From assembly GCA_013151635.1 (NCBI GenBank), contig JAADHV010000048.1, positions 1-59,450 of the forward strand: 59,450 bases of DNA, read 5' to 3'. The position numbers and the translations under genes were made by a program. Below, piece by piece: positions 36,538-45,128 of this stretch. Numbering within the stretch: the stretch's first letter is position 1; every line of letters starts with the position of its first letter. Under the pieces are notes generated by a model. The model made no database searches and was not told the origin of the DNA. It worked only from the letters and a program-made list of their open reading frames with translations. This stretch comes from Deltaproteobacteria bacterium. Lineage in GTDB: Bacteria; Desulfobacterota; Desulfobacteria; Desulfobacterales; Desulfobacteraceae.

Positions 36538-37350
36538 TCAATGATTATATTTTTTTAAAACAGCTTCCAGGACACTGCCTCCTATTGCCCGTGCTTTTTC
36601 CGAGATTGTATTGCAGTAAAGCCTGTTCCCCCTGGGATCAATATCCCCTATTTTAAGCTTTTCATTCACCATGGTGTTGTTTCTTATCTTCCCTCTTAAA
36701 ACACCGTTTATCTGTGAAATAACCGGCTGGTTGTCAACATGCCCGATCACATCGTTTTTTTTAACCAGGGTGCCGATGGACAGAGAAGACTTGAATATGC
36801 CGGAGCATGGGGCGCGAAGAACCCTTTCGCTGGTATATCCTGCAATATTGCCGGGAGTTCCGGTGTTGGGCTCGGGTTGACCTTTTAAAATAAGTCTTCC
36901 AAGGTTATGGCCCCGGTTGGTTTCTATCGCCATGTGAACGTCTCTGCCAGCTTCAAATCCGGGTCCAAGCCCTATAACCAGGGGAGCTTCAAGCATATTT
37001 GTCCCAAGATTTTTTTTGGCGATAATGGCATCAATCACCACATGGGGCCGGATAACTTTTATACACTCCCAGTCCGGGTCAACCATGACAGGGATACAAT
37101 CGTTTTCCCAGGCAGTCCGGATGTCATCTGCTTGAAATGCTTTTTTGGCCTCAACTCCTTCCACCGTGATCTTGTCATCGTGGATAGCCTCGGAAAAAGA
37201 AGCCTGCCTTCTTACAGCCATGGGATTTTTTATTTCCATCATGAAGATGTTTTTAAAATTTGATTGGAAAAGGCGGCAGGCAATGCCGGTAGCCATTTCT
37301 CCCGCCCCCTTTACAGCAATTATAAGTTTTGTGAGATTTTTTATTTCCAT
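36538..37350 (-). CDS. yqeB: YqeB/EF2563-type molybdenum hydroxylase accessory protein
   Basis: The 270-residue product has a Rossmann-like start (AVKGAGEMATGIACRLFQ) and a C-terminal domain with RAPCSGIFKS. It matches the EF2563/YqeB family found with selenium-dependent molybdenum hydroxylases, where it is thought to help insert labile selenium or finish the cofactor. It lies 27 bases after a molybdopterin-binding-domain gene and downstream of two molybdenum hydroxylases. The genome uses selenium, as the SelW-like gene shows. No strong ribosome-binding site is visible at the chosen ATG. Confidence 0.82.
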   Translation of the reverse strand: MEIKNLTKLIIAVKGAGEMATGIACRLFQSNFKNIFMMEIKNPMAVRRQASFSEAIHDDKITVEGVEAKKAFQADDIRTAWENDCIPVMVDPDWECIKVIRPHVVIDAIIAKKNLGTNMLEAPLVIGLGPGFEAGRDVHMAIETNRGHNLGRLILKGQPEPNTGTPGNIAGYTSERVLRAPCSGIFKSSLSIGTLVKKNDVIGHVDNQPVISQINGVLRGKIRNNTMVNEKLKIGDIDPRGNRLYCNTISEKARAIGGSVLEAVLKKYNH

Positions 37351-37377
37351 TTTTATTTTAATGCCTGTATTAAAATT

Positions 37378-38397
37378 TTATCTGCCGAATGAACAGACAG
37401 GATAATGGCAGACTTTGCAGTTCATGCACAATCCGCCATGCCCCATGGCTGCAATATCGTCTTCCTTGATTTTTTCTCCTGCAAGAACCCTTGGGAAAAT
37501 CAGGTCAAACACTGTTTGTTTGTAATAAAACACGCATGCCGGCAGGCTGATAACAGGTATCTTGTCAAGCATTGAAACCATGAGCATGGCCCCGGGAAGA
37601 ACAGGGCTCCCGTAAAATGTAACCCTGGCCCCTGTCTTTATCACCCCGTTACGGGTAACATCATCCGGGTCAACAGAAAGCCCTCCTGTGGTAATGATCA
37701 GCTCACACCCAAGATGTTTTAATTTAAGAATTGCGTTGGAAATGGCTTTTACCTCATCCGGCACAAGGGTTTTTTTAACGAGTGTACACCCTGCATCTGT
37801 TATTTTTTTGCCCACGGACGGGCCGAAGTCATCTGTAATCAGACCGTTAAAGACTTCAGAACCGGTTACTACCGCACCCACTTTCAAGGATCTGTATGGT
37901 TTGACAGAAAGAATGGTTCCTGTCTCTTTTGCCAGTGTTTCCAGAGCTTTGATGTTTTTTGCAGGAATGGTCAATGGAATGATCCGTGTGGCTGCAATGA
38001 TTTCTCCCTTTTTGCAGGGAAAATTGTTTTTTAAAGTGGCCACAATAATGCTCTCCATCTTATTTACCCGGAGCAGGGCATCAACATTGATTTTTAACAG
38101 GCCTGCATGGTTGGTACTTATATTGATTTTACCTTCCCGGGGTTCGGAAAATTCCAGGTCATTGCCTGAGATGGCACCTGCTATCTTCCTTGCTGCGTCA
38201 TCTTCATGGAGCGTATCTTTTTCAAGGTCAAGAACATAAAGATACTGCTTCCCGATCTTTAAAAGCTTTGGGATATCTTCTTTTTGTACAATGTGCCCTT
38301 TTTTAAATCCAACTCCTTTAAATTTTCCCCGGATGATCCTGGTCATGTCATGGGCGAGAATAGTTCCAACAGCATCTTCAACTTTGATTTTTTTCAT
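37378..38397 (-). CDS. Molybdopterin-binding protein with C-terminal cysteine cluster
   Basis: This 339-residue protein contains a MoaB/Mog-type molybdopterin-binding domain in its second half (GAVVTGSEVFNG, ITTGGLSVDPDD, SPVLPGAMLM). It is related to MoeA but shorter. The tail ends with CMNCKVCHYPVC, a CxxCxxCx4C cluster that could hold an iron-sulfur centre or metal. Proteins of this kind accompany xanthine-dehydrogenase-family operons and probably modify or deliver the cofactor. It overlaps the end of the large-subunit gene by 20 bases, indicating translational coupling to the second molybdenum enzyme. Confidence 0.82.
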   Translation of the reverse strand: MKKIKVEDAVGTILAHDMTRIIRGKFKGVGFKKGHIVQKEDIPKLLKIGKQYLYVLDLEKDTLHEDDAARKIAGAISGNDLEFSEPREGKINISTNHAGLLKINVDALLRVNKMESIIVATLKNNFPCKKGEIIAATRIIPLTIPAKNIKALETLAKETGTILSVKPYRSLKVGAVVTGSEVFNGLITDDFGPSVGKKITDAGCTLVKKTLVPDEVKAISNAILKLKHLGCELIITTGGLSVDPDDVTRNGVIKTGARVTFYGSPVLPGAMLMVSMLDKIPVISLPACVFYYKQTVFDLIFPRVLAGEKIKEDDIAAMGHGGLCMNCKVCHYPVCSFGR

Positions 38398-40663
38398 TTT
38401 TTTCCTTGATGGCCAAAAGGATTTTATCCGGTGTTAAAGGAAAAGAGTCCATGTATACGCCAATGGCATTGCTGACTGCTGCGCTATAGCCTTGAGCCGC
38501 TGACATGGCAATGGACATTCCGGCTTCCTTGGCCCCGTAAGGGCCTTTGGGATCAACAGATTCCACAATTATATTATTGATTTTCGGCATGTCACAGGCC
38601 AGCGGCAGTTTATAATCAAGCATTGTCGGATTGATACACCTGCCGTCCTTCCATTCATGGTATTCGGTGAGCATGCCGCCTTGTCCGCCCATTGCGACGG
38701 AACCTTCAAACTGGCCCTCTAAAACCAGGGGGTTCAAGGCATATCCCACATCCTGGGCCGCGGTCACTTCCAGAACGTCAACCTTTCCTGTTTCAGGGTC
38801 CACCTTGACTTCAACAATGGTGGTGCCGAATGAAAAAGCTTCACACATCTGGCCGTATGGGTTTTTGACCCATTCACGTTTCATGTCAACTTCAGGCCAG
38901 TAGCCTCCTTCGGCATTGACGGAATTAAAATTCAAAAGGCTGATTCTCACCACCTTTTTAATGGTGATGGATTTTTCAGGATCGTCTTTTACAAAAATAA
39001 GGCGGTTCCTGGCCGCAAGCTTTTCAGGCCCAACCTTTAACACTTTTGCGGCCACTTTAAAAAGTTTTTCCCGGCAGTTCCGTGCTGCAATCTTAACAGC
39101 GTGGCCGCCTACAAAGGTTGAAACCTGGGAGTAAGAGCCAGGGTCAGAAGATGTGGTCTCGGTATCTGCTGAAACAAGGTGGATGTCTTCTGGTAAAAGC
39201 CCCAGTTCTTCGGCTGCAATCTGGACAAGCATATTGTCATTGCCCTGGCCGTTGTCCACTACCCCTGACATGACCGTTGCCTCGCCATCTTCATTGAATT
39301 TTATAAAACTCTGGGACCCGCCGCGGATACCCATGGGGAATCCTGTCTGAACTGAATTTGTGCCGATACCGATACCGTGGAAGGGCGGCAGCTTTCCCCA
39401 TTTTTCCTTGAACCCTGATTTTTTCACGGCCTTTAAAATGGTTTCATCCATGGCACAGGAGGAGACAAAAGATTTTGTACTGGTATAGTCTCCCGGCTGG
39501 CGGGAATTTCTCAGGCGTATTTCCACAGGGTCAATACCAAGGTGGTCTGCAATCATGTCAAGCTGGGTATCAAGACCTGCGGCAAAACCACGCCCATGAA
39601 CCCTTATCATGCCCCGGATGGGTTTGTTGGTATAAACCCTGTACCCGTTGTACCGTACACTTCCCATGCGATAGGCCTGTTCCATGGAAAGAAAGGGCAC
39701 GCTTGCGGCAATGGGACCGGTGCTGGAATATGCGCCCCCGTCCATATAGCAGGTGGTTTCACGGGCAAGAACCCTTCCGTCCTTGTCCACCCCTGTTTTA
39801 TGGGTGGTGATCATGGCATGTCCCTGGCGGGTTGCAATGGTGTTTTCCTCTCTTGTAAACTCTATTTTTACAGGTTTGCCGGTCTTTTTTGCCAGGAGAG
39901 CACAGATATAATCTGCCGGGCATATCTCAGAGCGTCCCCCGAATGCCCCGCCAATGGCAACTTTCTTGATTTTCACCTTGTGAAGGGGAATTTTAAATGC
40001 ATTTGAAAGGGGTTTGGACTTCATGTGGGGGCCGCCGTTGGGACAAAAGACTTCCAGGCAGTCTTCATGGTCAAACCTTGCCATGACAGCATAAGGTTCG
40101 GCCTGGAAATAGGACTCTTCCGGTGCCACAAAGGTGTCTTCCCGGACATAATAGGCTTTTTCAAAATTTTCATCCACGTTTCCGGTATCAATGTTTACAT
40201 GGACATTAATATTGTCTGGAAAGTCCTCATGGATAAGTTCTGTTTTAGATGCCATGGCTTCCATGGGGTCAAAGACCGCGGGCAGTTGTTCGTACTCAAC
40301 TTCTATAAGATCAAGGGCTTTAAGGGCTGTCTCTTCATCCACAGCAGCCACACCTGCCACCTCATCTCCTATATATCTTGCTTTTTCAACCTGAATAAAC
40401 TGCTGGTCACGGGTATAGGCAAATACTCCCCATTTGGTTCCATTTGTATCCTTACCTGTGACAACAGCCTTGACTCCCGGAAGTGCCAGGGCTTTTGATG
40501 TGTCAATATCCAAGATACGGGCGTGGGCATGGGGGCTTCTTTTGATTTTTCCTACGAGCATGCCGGGCAGTTTCAGGTCGGCCGTAAATTTTGCCTTTCC
40601 CATAACTTTTGCCCTTGAATCAACTCTTGGCATCCTTTTGCCTATTATGGTGTAATCAGACAT
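38378..40663 (-). CDS. Molybdenum hydroxylase large subunit, set 2 (catalytic Glu replaced by Met)
   Basis: This 761-residue xanthine-oxidase-family molybdopterin subunit has typical cofactor loops: IGGAFGGRS, HGRGFAAG and DNGQGNDNM. In the active-site loop near the C-terminus, where the family reads KG(I/V)GE, this protein has GAKEAGMSI. Met716 thus stands in place of the catalytic glutamate (Glu1261 of bovine xanthine dehydrogenase; retained as Glu719 in set 1 of this window). It forms a three-gene enzyme with the 2Fe-2S and FAD subunits upstream. The FAD subunit is of the 4-hydroxybenzoyl-CoA reductase type, so a reductive reaction on an aromatic CoA ester is a possible role. This is inference. 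Confidence 0.88.
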   Translation of the reverse strand: MSDYTIIGKRMPRVDSRAKVMGKAKFTADLKLPGMLVGKIKRSPHAHARILDIDTSKALALPGVKAVVTGKDTNGTKWGVFAYTRDQQFIQVEKARYIGDEVAGVAAVDEETALKALDLIEVEYEQLPAVFDPMEAMASKTELIHEDFPDNINVHVNIDTGNVDENFEKAYYVREDTFVAPEESYFQAEPYAVMARFDHEDCLEVFCPNGGPHMKSKPLSNAFKIPLHKVKIKKVAIGGAFGGRSEICPADYICALLAKKTGKPVKIEFTREENTIATRQGHAMITTHKTGVDKDGRVLARETTCYMDGGAYSSTGPIAASVPFLSMEQAYRMGSVRYNGYRVYTNKPIRGMIRVHGRGFAAGLDTQLDMIADHLGIDPVEIRLRNSRQPGDYTSTKSFVSSCAMDETILKAVKKSGFKEKWGKLPPFHGIGIGTNSVQTGFPMGIRGGSQSFIKFNEDGEATVMSGVVDNGQGNDNMLVQIAAEELGLLPEDIHLVSADTETTSSDPGSYSQVSTFVGGHAVKIAARNCREKLFKVAAKVLKVGPEKLAARNRLIFVKDDPEKSITIKKVVRISLLNFNSVNAEGGYWPEVDMKREWVKNPYGQMCEAFSFGTTIVEVKVDPETGKVDVLEVTAAQDVGYALNPLVLEGQFEGSVAMGGQGGMLTEYHEWKDGRCINPTMLDYKLPLACDMPKINNIIVESVDPKGPYGAKEAGMSIAMSAAQGYSAAVSNAIGVYMDSFPLTPDKILLAIKEKNEKNQS

Positions 40664-40666
40664 TTT

Positions 40667-41164
40667 TTACTCCTTTGTTTTGCAGTCAGGGCAATGCTCC
40701 CGGGGGTTCCCGGCATGGGCCACGGCTTCAACAATCTTTGCATAGCCAGTACACCTGCAGATGTTTCCTGCCAGGGCCTTTCGAATGGTTTTTTCATCAG
40801 GTTCCGGGTTTTCTTTTAGCAGAGCGTCTGCTGACATGAGCATGCCTGGAGTGCAGAACCCGCATTGGACAGCCCCGTGGTCGATAAACGACTCCTGTAA
40901 ATCAGACAGTTCATCCCCGTCGGCAAGGCCTTCCACTGTTTTGATTTTGCACCCCCTGGCCTCCAGGGCCAGGGTCAGGCAGGACCGGACAGGCCTGCCA
41001 TCCATTTGAACAGTGCATGACCCGCAGACACCTTCACCGCAGCTCTCCTTTGATCCGGTAAGGTCCAGTTCGTCCCGCAATACTTCTAAAAGGGTGTTAT
41101 TAGGGGCTGCAAAGACCTCAAAGGGTTTATCATTTATATCCAAGGTGATTTTTATTTTTTTCAT
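40667..41164 (-). CDS. Molybdenum hydroxylase 2Fe-2S subunit, set 2
   Basis: This 165-residue electron-transfer subunit has two [2Fe-2S] sites: a plant-ferredoxin-type site (CGEGVCGSC plus a later Cys in RSCLT) and the family-specific helical site (CGFC and CRCTGY). Length and motifs match the small subunits of xanthine dehydrogenase-family enzymes. It carries electrons between the molybdenum centre and the FAD/4Fe-4S subunit encoded 25 bases upstream. The large-subunit gene follows after 3 bases. Confidence 0.93.
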   Translation of the reverse strand: MKKIKITLDINDKPFEVFAAPNNTLLEVLRDELDLTGSKESCGEGVCGSCTVQMDGRPVRSCLTLALEARGCKIKTVEGLADGDELSDLQESFIDHGAVQCGFCTPGMLMSADALLKENPEPDEKTIRKALAGNICRCTGYAKIVEAVAHAGNPREHCPDCKTKE

Positions 41165-41189
41165 TTTAAAAACACTCCAAAATTGTCTT

Positions 41190-42197
41190 TTATTGTTCAG
41201 CCTTTATTGCTGACCGCGCTGCTTCTTCAAGTGCACGAAATACCATGGTGGAAACCATTTGGCACCTGTATTCAAGACTTGCACCTATATTATGAACGGC
41301 AAATGCCGCAGCACTGTCCATGGAAGCCCGGGAAGCCTTTTTAAAGGCATTGGTATCGTTAATGCTTTTTCCTTTTAAAGAAGATGAAACCTTGGCAAGG
41401 AAAAGAGGAGATCTTCCCATGGCGCCCACAACGATCCTTGCGTCCCTGATTTTATTTTTCCGGTCCGGTTTTATTAAAACGCCTGCACAGACAATGGGGT
41501 AATCAATGGCGGAGCGGCAGGCAAGGCGATGGTATGCACTTTTTGCCCCCTTAAGGGGGATGATGATTTCTTTTAACAGTTCATTAGGTTCCATGGCATG
41601 CGGCATGATGCCGTCATTTGAATAAAAATTGACCAGATCAATTGTTCTTTTTTTGTCTTTTTTTACCAGGGTAACGGCGGCATTAAGGGCCATGAGAGCC
41701 GTGGCACCGTCCGACTGGCAGGTTGAGTTGCACCTGTCAGATTCATCCCTTGCATAACAGATTTTCCCCCCGTCCTTGTGACAGGCTTGACGTCCGGACC
41801 TGTGGAAGGCTGACTGGTTGTAGTGATGGCACCTGTTGTCCTGGAGAATGTTGCCGCCGATGGTGCCCCTGTAATGCTGGATGGTGACGGCCCCGGTTTT
41901 TTCGCAGGAAGAGGCCAGGGCTTTGGCCTCTTTTTGTATGAGATCAGAAGCGATTATATCTGCAATAGGGGTTTTGGCCCCGATTTTAATATATGAATCT
42001 TCTTTTTTAATATAGGATAATTCTTTCAAGGCTTTGAGGCTGATAATAATTTTTGGTTTTAAAAGCCCTTTTTTCATCCTGACCAGAAGATCAGTCCCGC
42101 CTGCAAGGATTTTTGCATCATCCCCGTGGGTGGACAGGAGGTCACAAGCCTCCTTGATAGAGCCGGGCTCTAAATATTCAAACCTTGGTAACCGCAC
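41190..42197 (-). CDS. FAD subunit with [4Fe-4S] insertion (4-hydroxybenzoyl-CoA reductase beta-like)
   Basis: This 335-residue FAD-binding subunit shows the flavin motifs AGGTDLLVR and GTIGGNI. Between them and the C-terminal domain lies an insertion of about 40 residues with Cys123, Cys139, Cys147 and Cys156. The spacing (16, 8 and 9) is identical to Cys122, 138, 146 and 155 that bind the extra [4Fe-4S] cluster in HcrB of 4-hydroxybenzoyl-CoA reductase. In that enzyme the cluster lets low-potential electrons flow inward to reduce the substrate. Ordinary xanthine-dehydrogenase FAD subunits, such as the one at 47899, lack it. Translation starts at GTG after AAGGAG. Confidence 0.9.
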   Translation of the reverse strand: MRLPRFEYLEPGSIKEACDLLSTHGDDAKILAGGTDLLVRMKKGLLKPKIIISLKALKELSYIKKEDSYIKIGAKTPIADIIASDLIQKEAKALASSCEKTGAVTIQHYRGTIGGNILQDNRCHHYNQSAFHRSGRQACHKDGGKICYARDESDRCNSTCQSDGATALMALNAAVTLVKKDKKRTIDLVNFYSNDGIMPHAMEPNELLKEIIIPLKGAKSAYHRLACRSAIDYPIVCAGVLIKPDRKNKIRDARIVVGAMGRSPLFLAKVSSSLKGKSINDTNAFKKASRASMDSAAAFAVHNIGASLEYRCQMVSTMVFRALEEAARSAIKAEQ

Positions 42198-42225
42198 TTT
42201 ATTTCTCCTTAAATTCTAATACATA

Positions 42226-43530
42226 TTAATTCAAGAGGCCCGGTAAAAAAAGGACCACTTCTGGAAAAAGCATCATTAAAATCACACAAAGTATATATGC
42301 AGGCAAAAAATAGGCCACTCCCCTGAACACACGTTCAAGGGGCACATCTTTTGCCATGCCGCCAACAACATAGGTTGTGGCACCAACAGGCGGGGTCACA
42401 GCCCCGAGTGTGGTGATAATCGTAATTGTCACACCAAACCAGATGGGATCATACCCTAATTTTAGTGCCACGGGAAAGAAAATGGGAATGGTTATGAGCA
42501 ACAGGGCCAGGGCATCCATGACAGCACCCCCGATCATGTAAATTAAAAAGATAATGGCCATGATGCTAACCTTGGAAAAGGGAAGGGCGACAACCCATGT
42601 TGCAATGTCAAAAGGTATTCTTGTTATGGCGAGAAAGCGCCCGAATATCATTGCTCCTGTTATAATGACAATGACCATGCAGGATATTTTCAAGGTATCG
42701 AAAATCGAATTATAAAAGTCGTTCCAGGAAAGTTTTCTTTGGACCAAAGCAATGACAACGGCAAAAAATGATCCGATGGCACCGGCTTCTGTCGGGGTAA
42801 ACAGTCCGAAATAGAGCCCGGTCATGACCACAAGGAAAAGGATGAGCATTTCAACAGCCCCGGTCAGGGACAAAATTTTTTCTTTAAACGTGGTTTTTTC
42901 CCCCACAGGTCCCCATTCAGGGTAAATGCTGCAAAGCACATAGACCGTTATTGTCAGTAAGAGAGCCAGCAAAATACCGGCACCGAGTCCGCCGTAAAAA
43001 AGTTTGGCAATGGACTGTTCTGTTGAAAGGCCTATAATGATCAGTACAACACTGGGAGGGATGACAACCCCGAGGGTTGATCCGCAGGCAATGGCCCCGG
43101 TACTGAGCATTGGTTCATAATTATACTTATTCATCTGGGGCAGGGCAACAGTGGTCATGGTGGCGGCAGTTGCTGCATTGGAACCGCAGATGGCGGCAAA
43201 GGCCGCGCAGGCAAGCACCGTTGCCATGGCAATGCCGCCTCTTACATGGCCCACCCATTTATAGGCGGCATTGTAAAGCTTTTCATTGACCCCGGAATAA
43301 AAGGCAATCTGCCCCATAAAGATAAACAATGGGATGACGGTCAGCCCATACTTGGAAAACGTATCCCAGGTAACTGTTGCCAGCATGTTAAAGCCAGCAT
43401 TAAGTGAAATGACATAGGAAAACCCGCAGAATCCAACAAGGCCCATGGTAAATCCGACAGGGATACCAAAGACAAACAGGATAAAAAGCAGGGCAAAGAT
43501 ACCAATAATGCCGATCAGGGTAAGGCTCAT
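42226..43530 (-). CDS. dctM: TRAP transporter large membrane subunit
   Basis: This 434-residue integral membrane protein with about 12 hydrophobic segments belongs to the DctM family that forms the transport channel of tripartite ATP-independent periplasmic transporters. The signature GIPVGFTMGL near the N-terminus and GAVTPPVGATTYVVGG near the C-terminus are characteristic. Transport is driven by a sodium or proton gradient. Its start overlaps the stop of the small membrane subunit by four bases. It probably imports the carboxylate substrate degraded by the cluster. Confidence 0.93.
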   Translation of the reverse strand: MSLTLIGIIGIFALLFILFVFGIPVGFTMGLVGFCGFSYVISLNAGFNMLATVTWDTFSKYGLTVIPLFIFMGQIAFYSGVNEKLYNAAYKWVGHVRGGIAMATVLACAAFAAICGSNAATAATMTTVALPQMNKYNYEPMLSTGAIACGSTLGVVIPPSVVLIIIGLSTEQSIAKLFYGGLGAGILLALLLTITVYVLCSIYPEWGPVGEKTTFKEKILSLTGAVEMLILFLVVMTGLYFGLFTPTEAGAIGSFFAVVIALVQRKLSWNDFYNSIFDTLKISCMVIVIITGAMIFGRFLAITRIPFDIATWVVALPFSKVSIMAIIFLIYMIGGAVMDALALLLITIPIFFPVALKLGYDPIWFGVTITIITTLGAVTPPVGATTYVVGGMAKDVPLERVFRGVAYFLPAYILCVILMMLFPEVVLFLPGLLN

Positions 43531-44018
43531 TTTGCACTCTCCTTTTGAGGCAAAACTGCCTTTAGAAAATCGGTAAACAAGGCAAGAGCCAGGATAAAAC
43601 AGCCGAATGCAACGGCAAAGGTAAAAGGATAGTAAATAATTCTCAAGGTTTCGGAGAGTTCACCTGCATTTTTAAGTATCAGGGCTTTTTGAATAATTTG
43701 CCAGGAAGCAATTAAAAAAAAGGTGCAGCAGACCCCGTGGTTGATGATGGATACAATCCGTTTCAGCGGTTTGGGGTAGGTGTTGACAAGAATGTCCACG
43801 GCGATGTGCCCGTTGGTGAACTGGGTATATCCAAGGGCAAAGGCCGTTACAACAGCTCCTGCATATCCCATAAGTTCAAATGTACCCCTTATGGGGATAT
43901 AAAACTGCCGGATAAAAATATTGGCACAGGTAAGAAGGATCATACCAATTAGAAACAGGCCTCCGATCAATGTGAGCAGCTTGTTCAAGAATTTATTGAT
44001 TCTCATTAAAAGATCCAT
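43527..44018 (-). CDS. dctQ: TRAP transporter small membrane subunit
   Basis: This 163-residue DctQ-family protein has four predicted membrane helices and the typical FIRQFYIPIRGTFELMGYAG stretch. It links the binding protein to the large membrane subunit. It lies between the other two TRAP genes in the usual P-Q-M order, 62 bases after dctP and overlapping dctM by four. Confidence 0.92.
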   Translation of the reverse strand: MDLLMRINKFLNKLLTLIGGLFLIGMILLTCANIFIRQFYIPIRGTFELMGYAGAVVTAFALGYTQFTNGHIAVDILVNTYPKPLKRIVSIINHGVCCTFFLIASWQIIQKALILKNAGELSETLRIIYYPFTFAVAFGCFILALALFTDFLKAVLPQKESAK

Positions 44019-44080
44019 GTAAAGTCTCCGAAACCCTCTAACCGCACAATGGCGGTTAGAGGCAGCAGCCTATTACAGGC

Positions 44081-45091
44081 TTATTTGGCAAATGCTTTAA
44101 TATCATTGATAATTGCTTCTGCAGGAAGGCCTTTGTCTTTGGCATTCTTTATCCATTTGTCAGTTATAAAATCAAGTTTTTTATCCCATTTTGCTTTTTC
44201 TTTGGCAGAAAGGGAGATAAACTCGACATTATTGGCATCCTTTGACCATGCAATGGATTTTTGAATCTGTTCGTCCATGTATGTTCCGGTCCAGAGCGCT
44301 TGTTCTTTTTTAAGGTCTGTCATGACTTTTTTCACATCAGCAGGCAGAGAATTCCATTTCTTTTTATTCATGATGACAGCAAAGGGATAAACAACTGTTT
44401 CAGTCATGGTCACATATTTGCAGTTTTCAGCAAATTTAAAATCTTTCATGACTTCCAGGGAAGAAAAAAGACCTTTTACCGTACCTTTCTGCAAAGCTTC
44501 AACAGTTGCCGGCATGGGCATCCCCACGGGGTTTGCACCCCAGGCTTTCAGGATCTGGGCAGCCCCGCCCGAGGCTCTTAAATCAAGACCTTTTATATCA
44601 GCAAGGCGCCTTACCGGAACCTTTGACATGACATTTCCCGGGGCATTGGTGAACATTGTCAGGACCACGACATCCTTAAATGCTTTGGGTTTATATTTCT
44701 CATAGAGTTTTAAGAGGGCAAGACTGCCTTTTTTGGCATTCTTTATGCCAAGCGGGAGGCTCATGGCATTGGTGACAATGAACCTTCCCGGCTGGTAGGC
44801 CATACAGATGTTCCCGATGTCTGCCTGTCCCGCAATAACACCGTCCATCATGCCTTTTGCCCCGAGAAGTGTTCCGCCGGGGAAAGTATTGATCATGACC
44901 TGGCCGTTGGTGCGTTTTTCAACTTCCTTTTTCCATCTTTCCATCTGGACGCAGGGGAATGTGGGAGCAGGGGGGAAATTGGCATAATTGAGTTTGATTT
45001 TACCTGCCATTACAGGGGATTGAAATACAATCAGGCAAGTTATGACAGTAAAGAAAAAAAGTGTTGCACAAAAAATTGATCGTTTTACCAT
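44081..45091 (-). CDS. dctP: TRAP transporter periplasmic solute-binding protein
   Basis: This 336-residue DctP-family protein has a signal peptide (about 1-29, ending near SPVMA). The segment DIKGLDLRASGG carries the conserved arginine that grips the substrate carboxylate. TRAP systems take up organic acids, including aromatic acids in degraders. Its place between two molybdenum-enzyme gene sets suggests that it captures the growth substrate of this cluster. The specific ligand cannot be told from sequence. Confidence 0.92.
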   Translation of the reverse strand: MVKRSIFCATLFFFTVITCLIVFQSPVMAGKIKLNYANFPPAPTFPCVQMERWKKEVEKRTNGQVMINTFPGGTLLGAKGMMDGVIAGQADIGNICMAYQPGRFIVTNAMSLPLGIKNAKKGSLALLKLYEKYKPKAFKDVVVLTMFTNAPGNVMSKVPVRRLADIKGLDLRASGGAAQILKAWGANPVGMPMPATVEALQKGTVKGLFSSLEVMKDFKFAENCKYVTMTETVVYPFAVIMNKKKWNSLPADVKKVMTDLKKEQALWTGTYMDEQIQKSIAWSKDANNVEFISLSAKEKAKWDKKLDFITDKWIKNAKDKGLPAEAIINDIKAFAK

Positions 45092-45128
45092 GGGTTGAGC
45101 CTCCTTTGTTTAGAGCTTAAAAGCCCAG

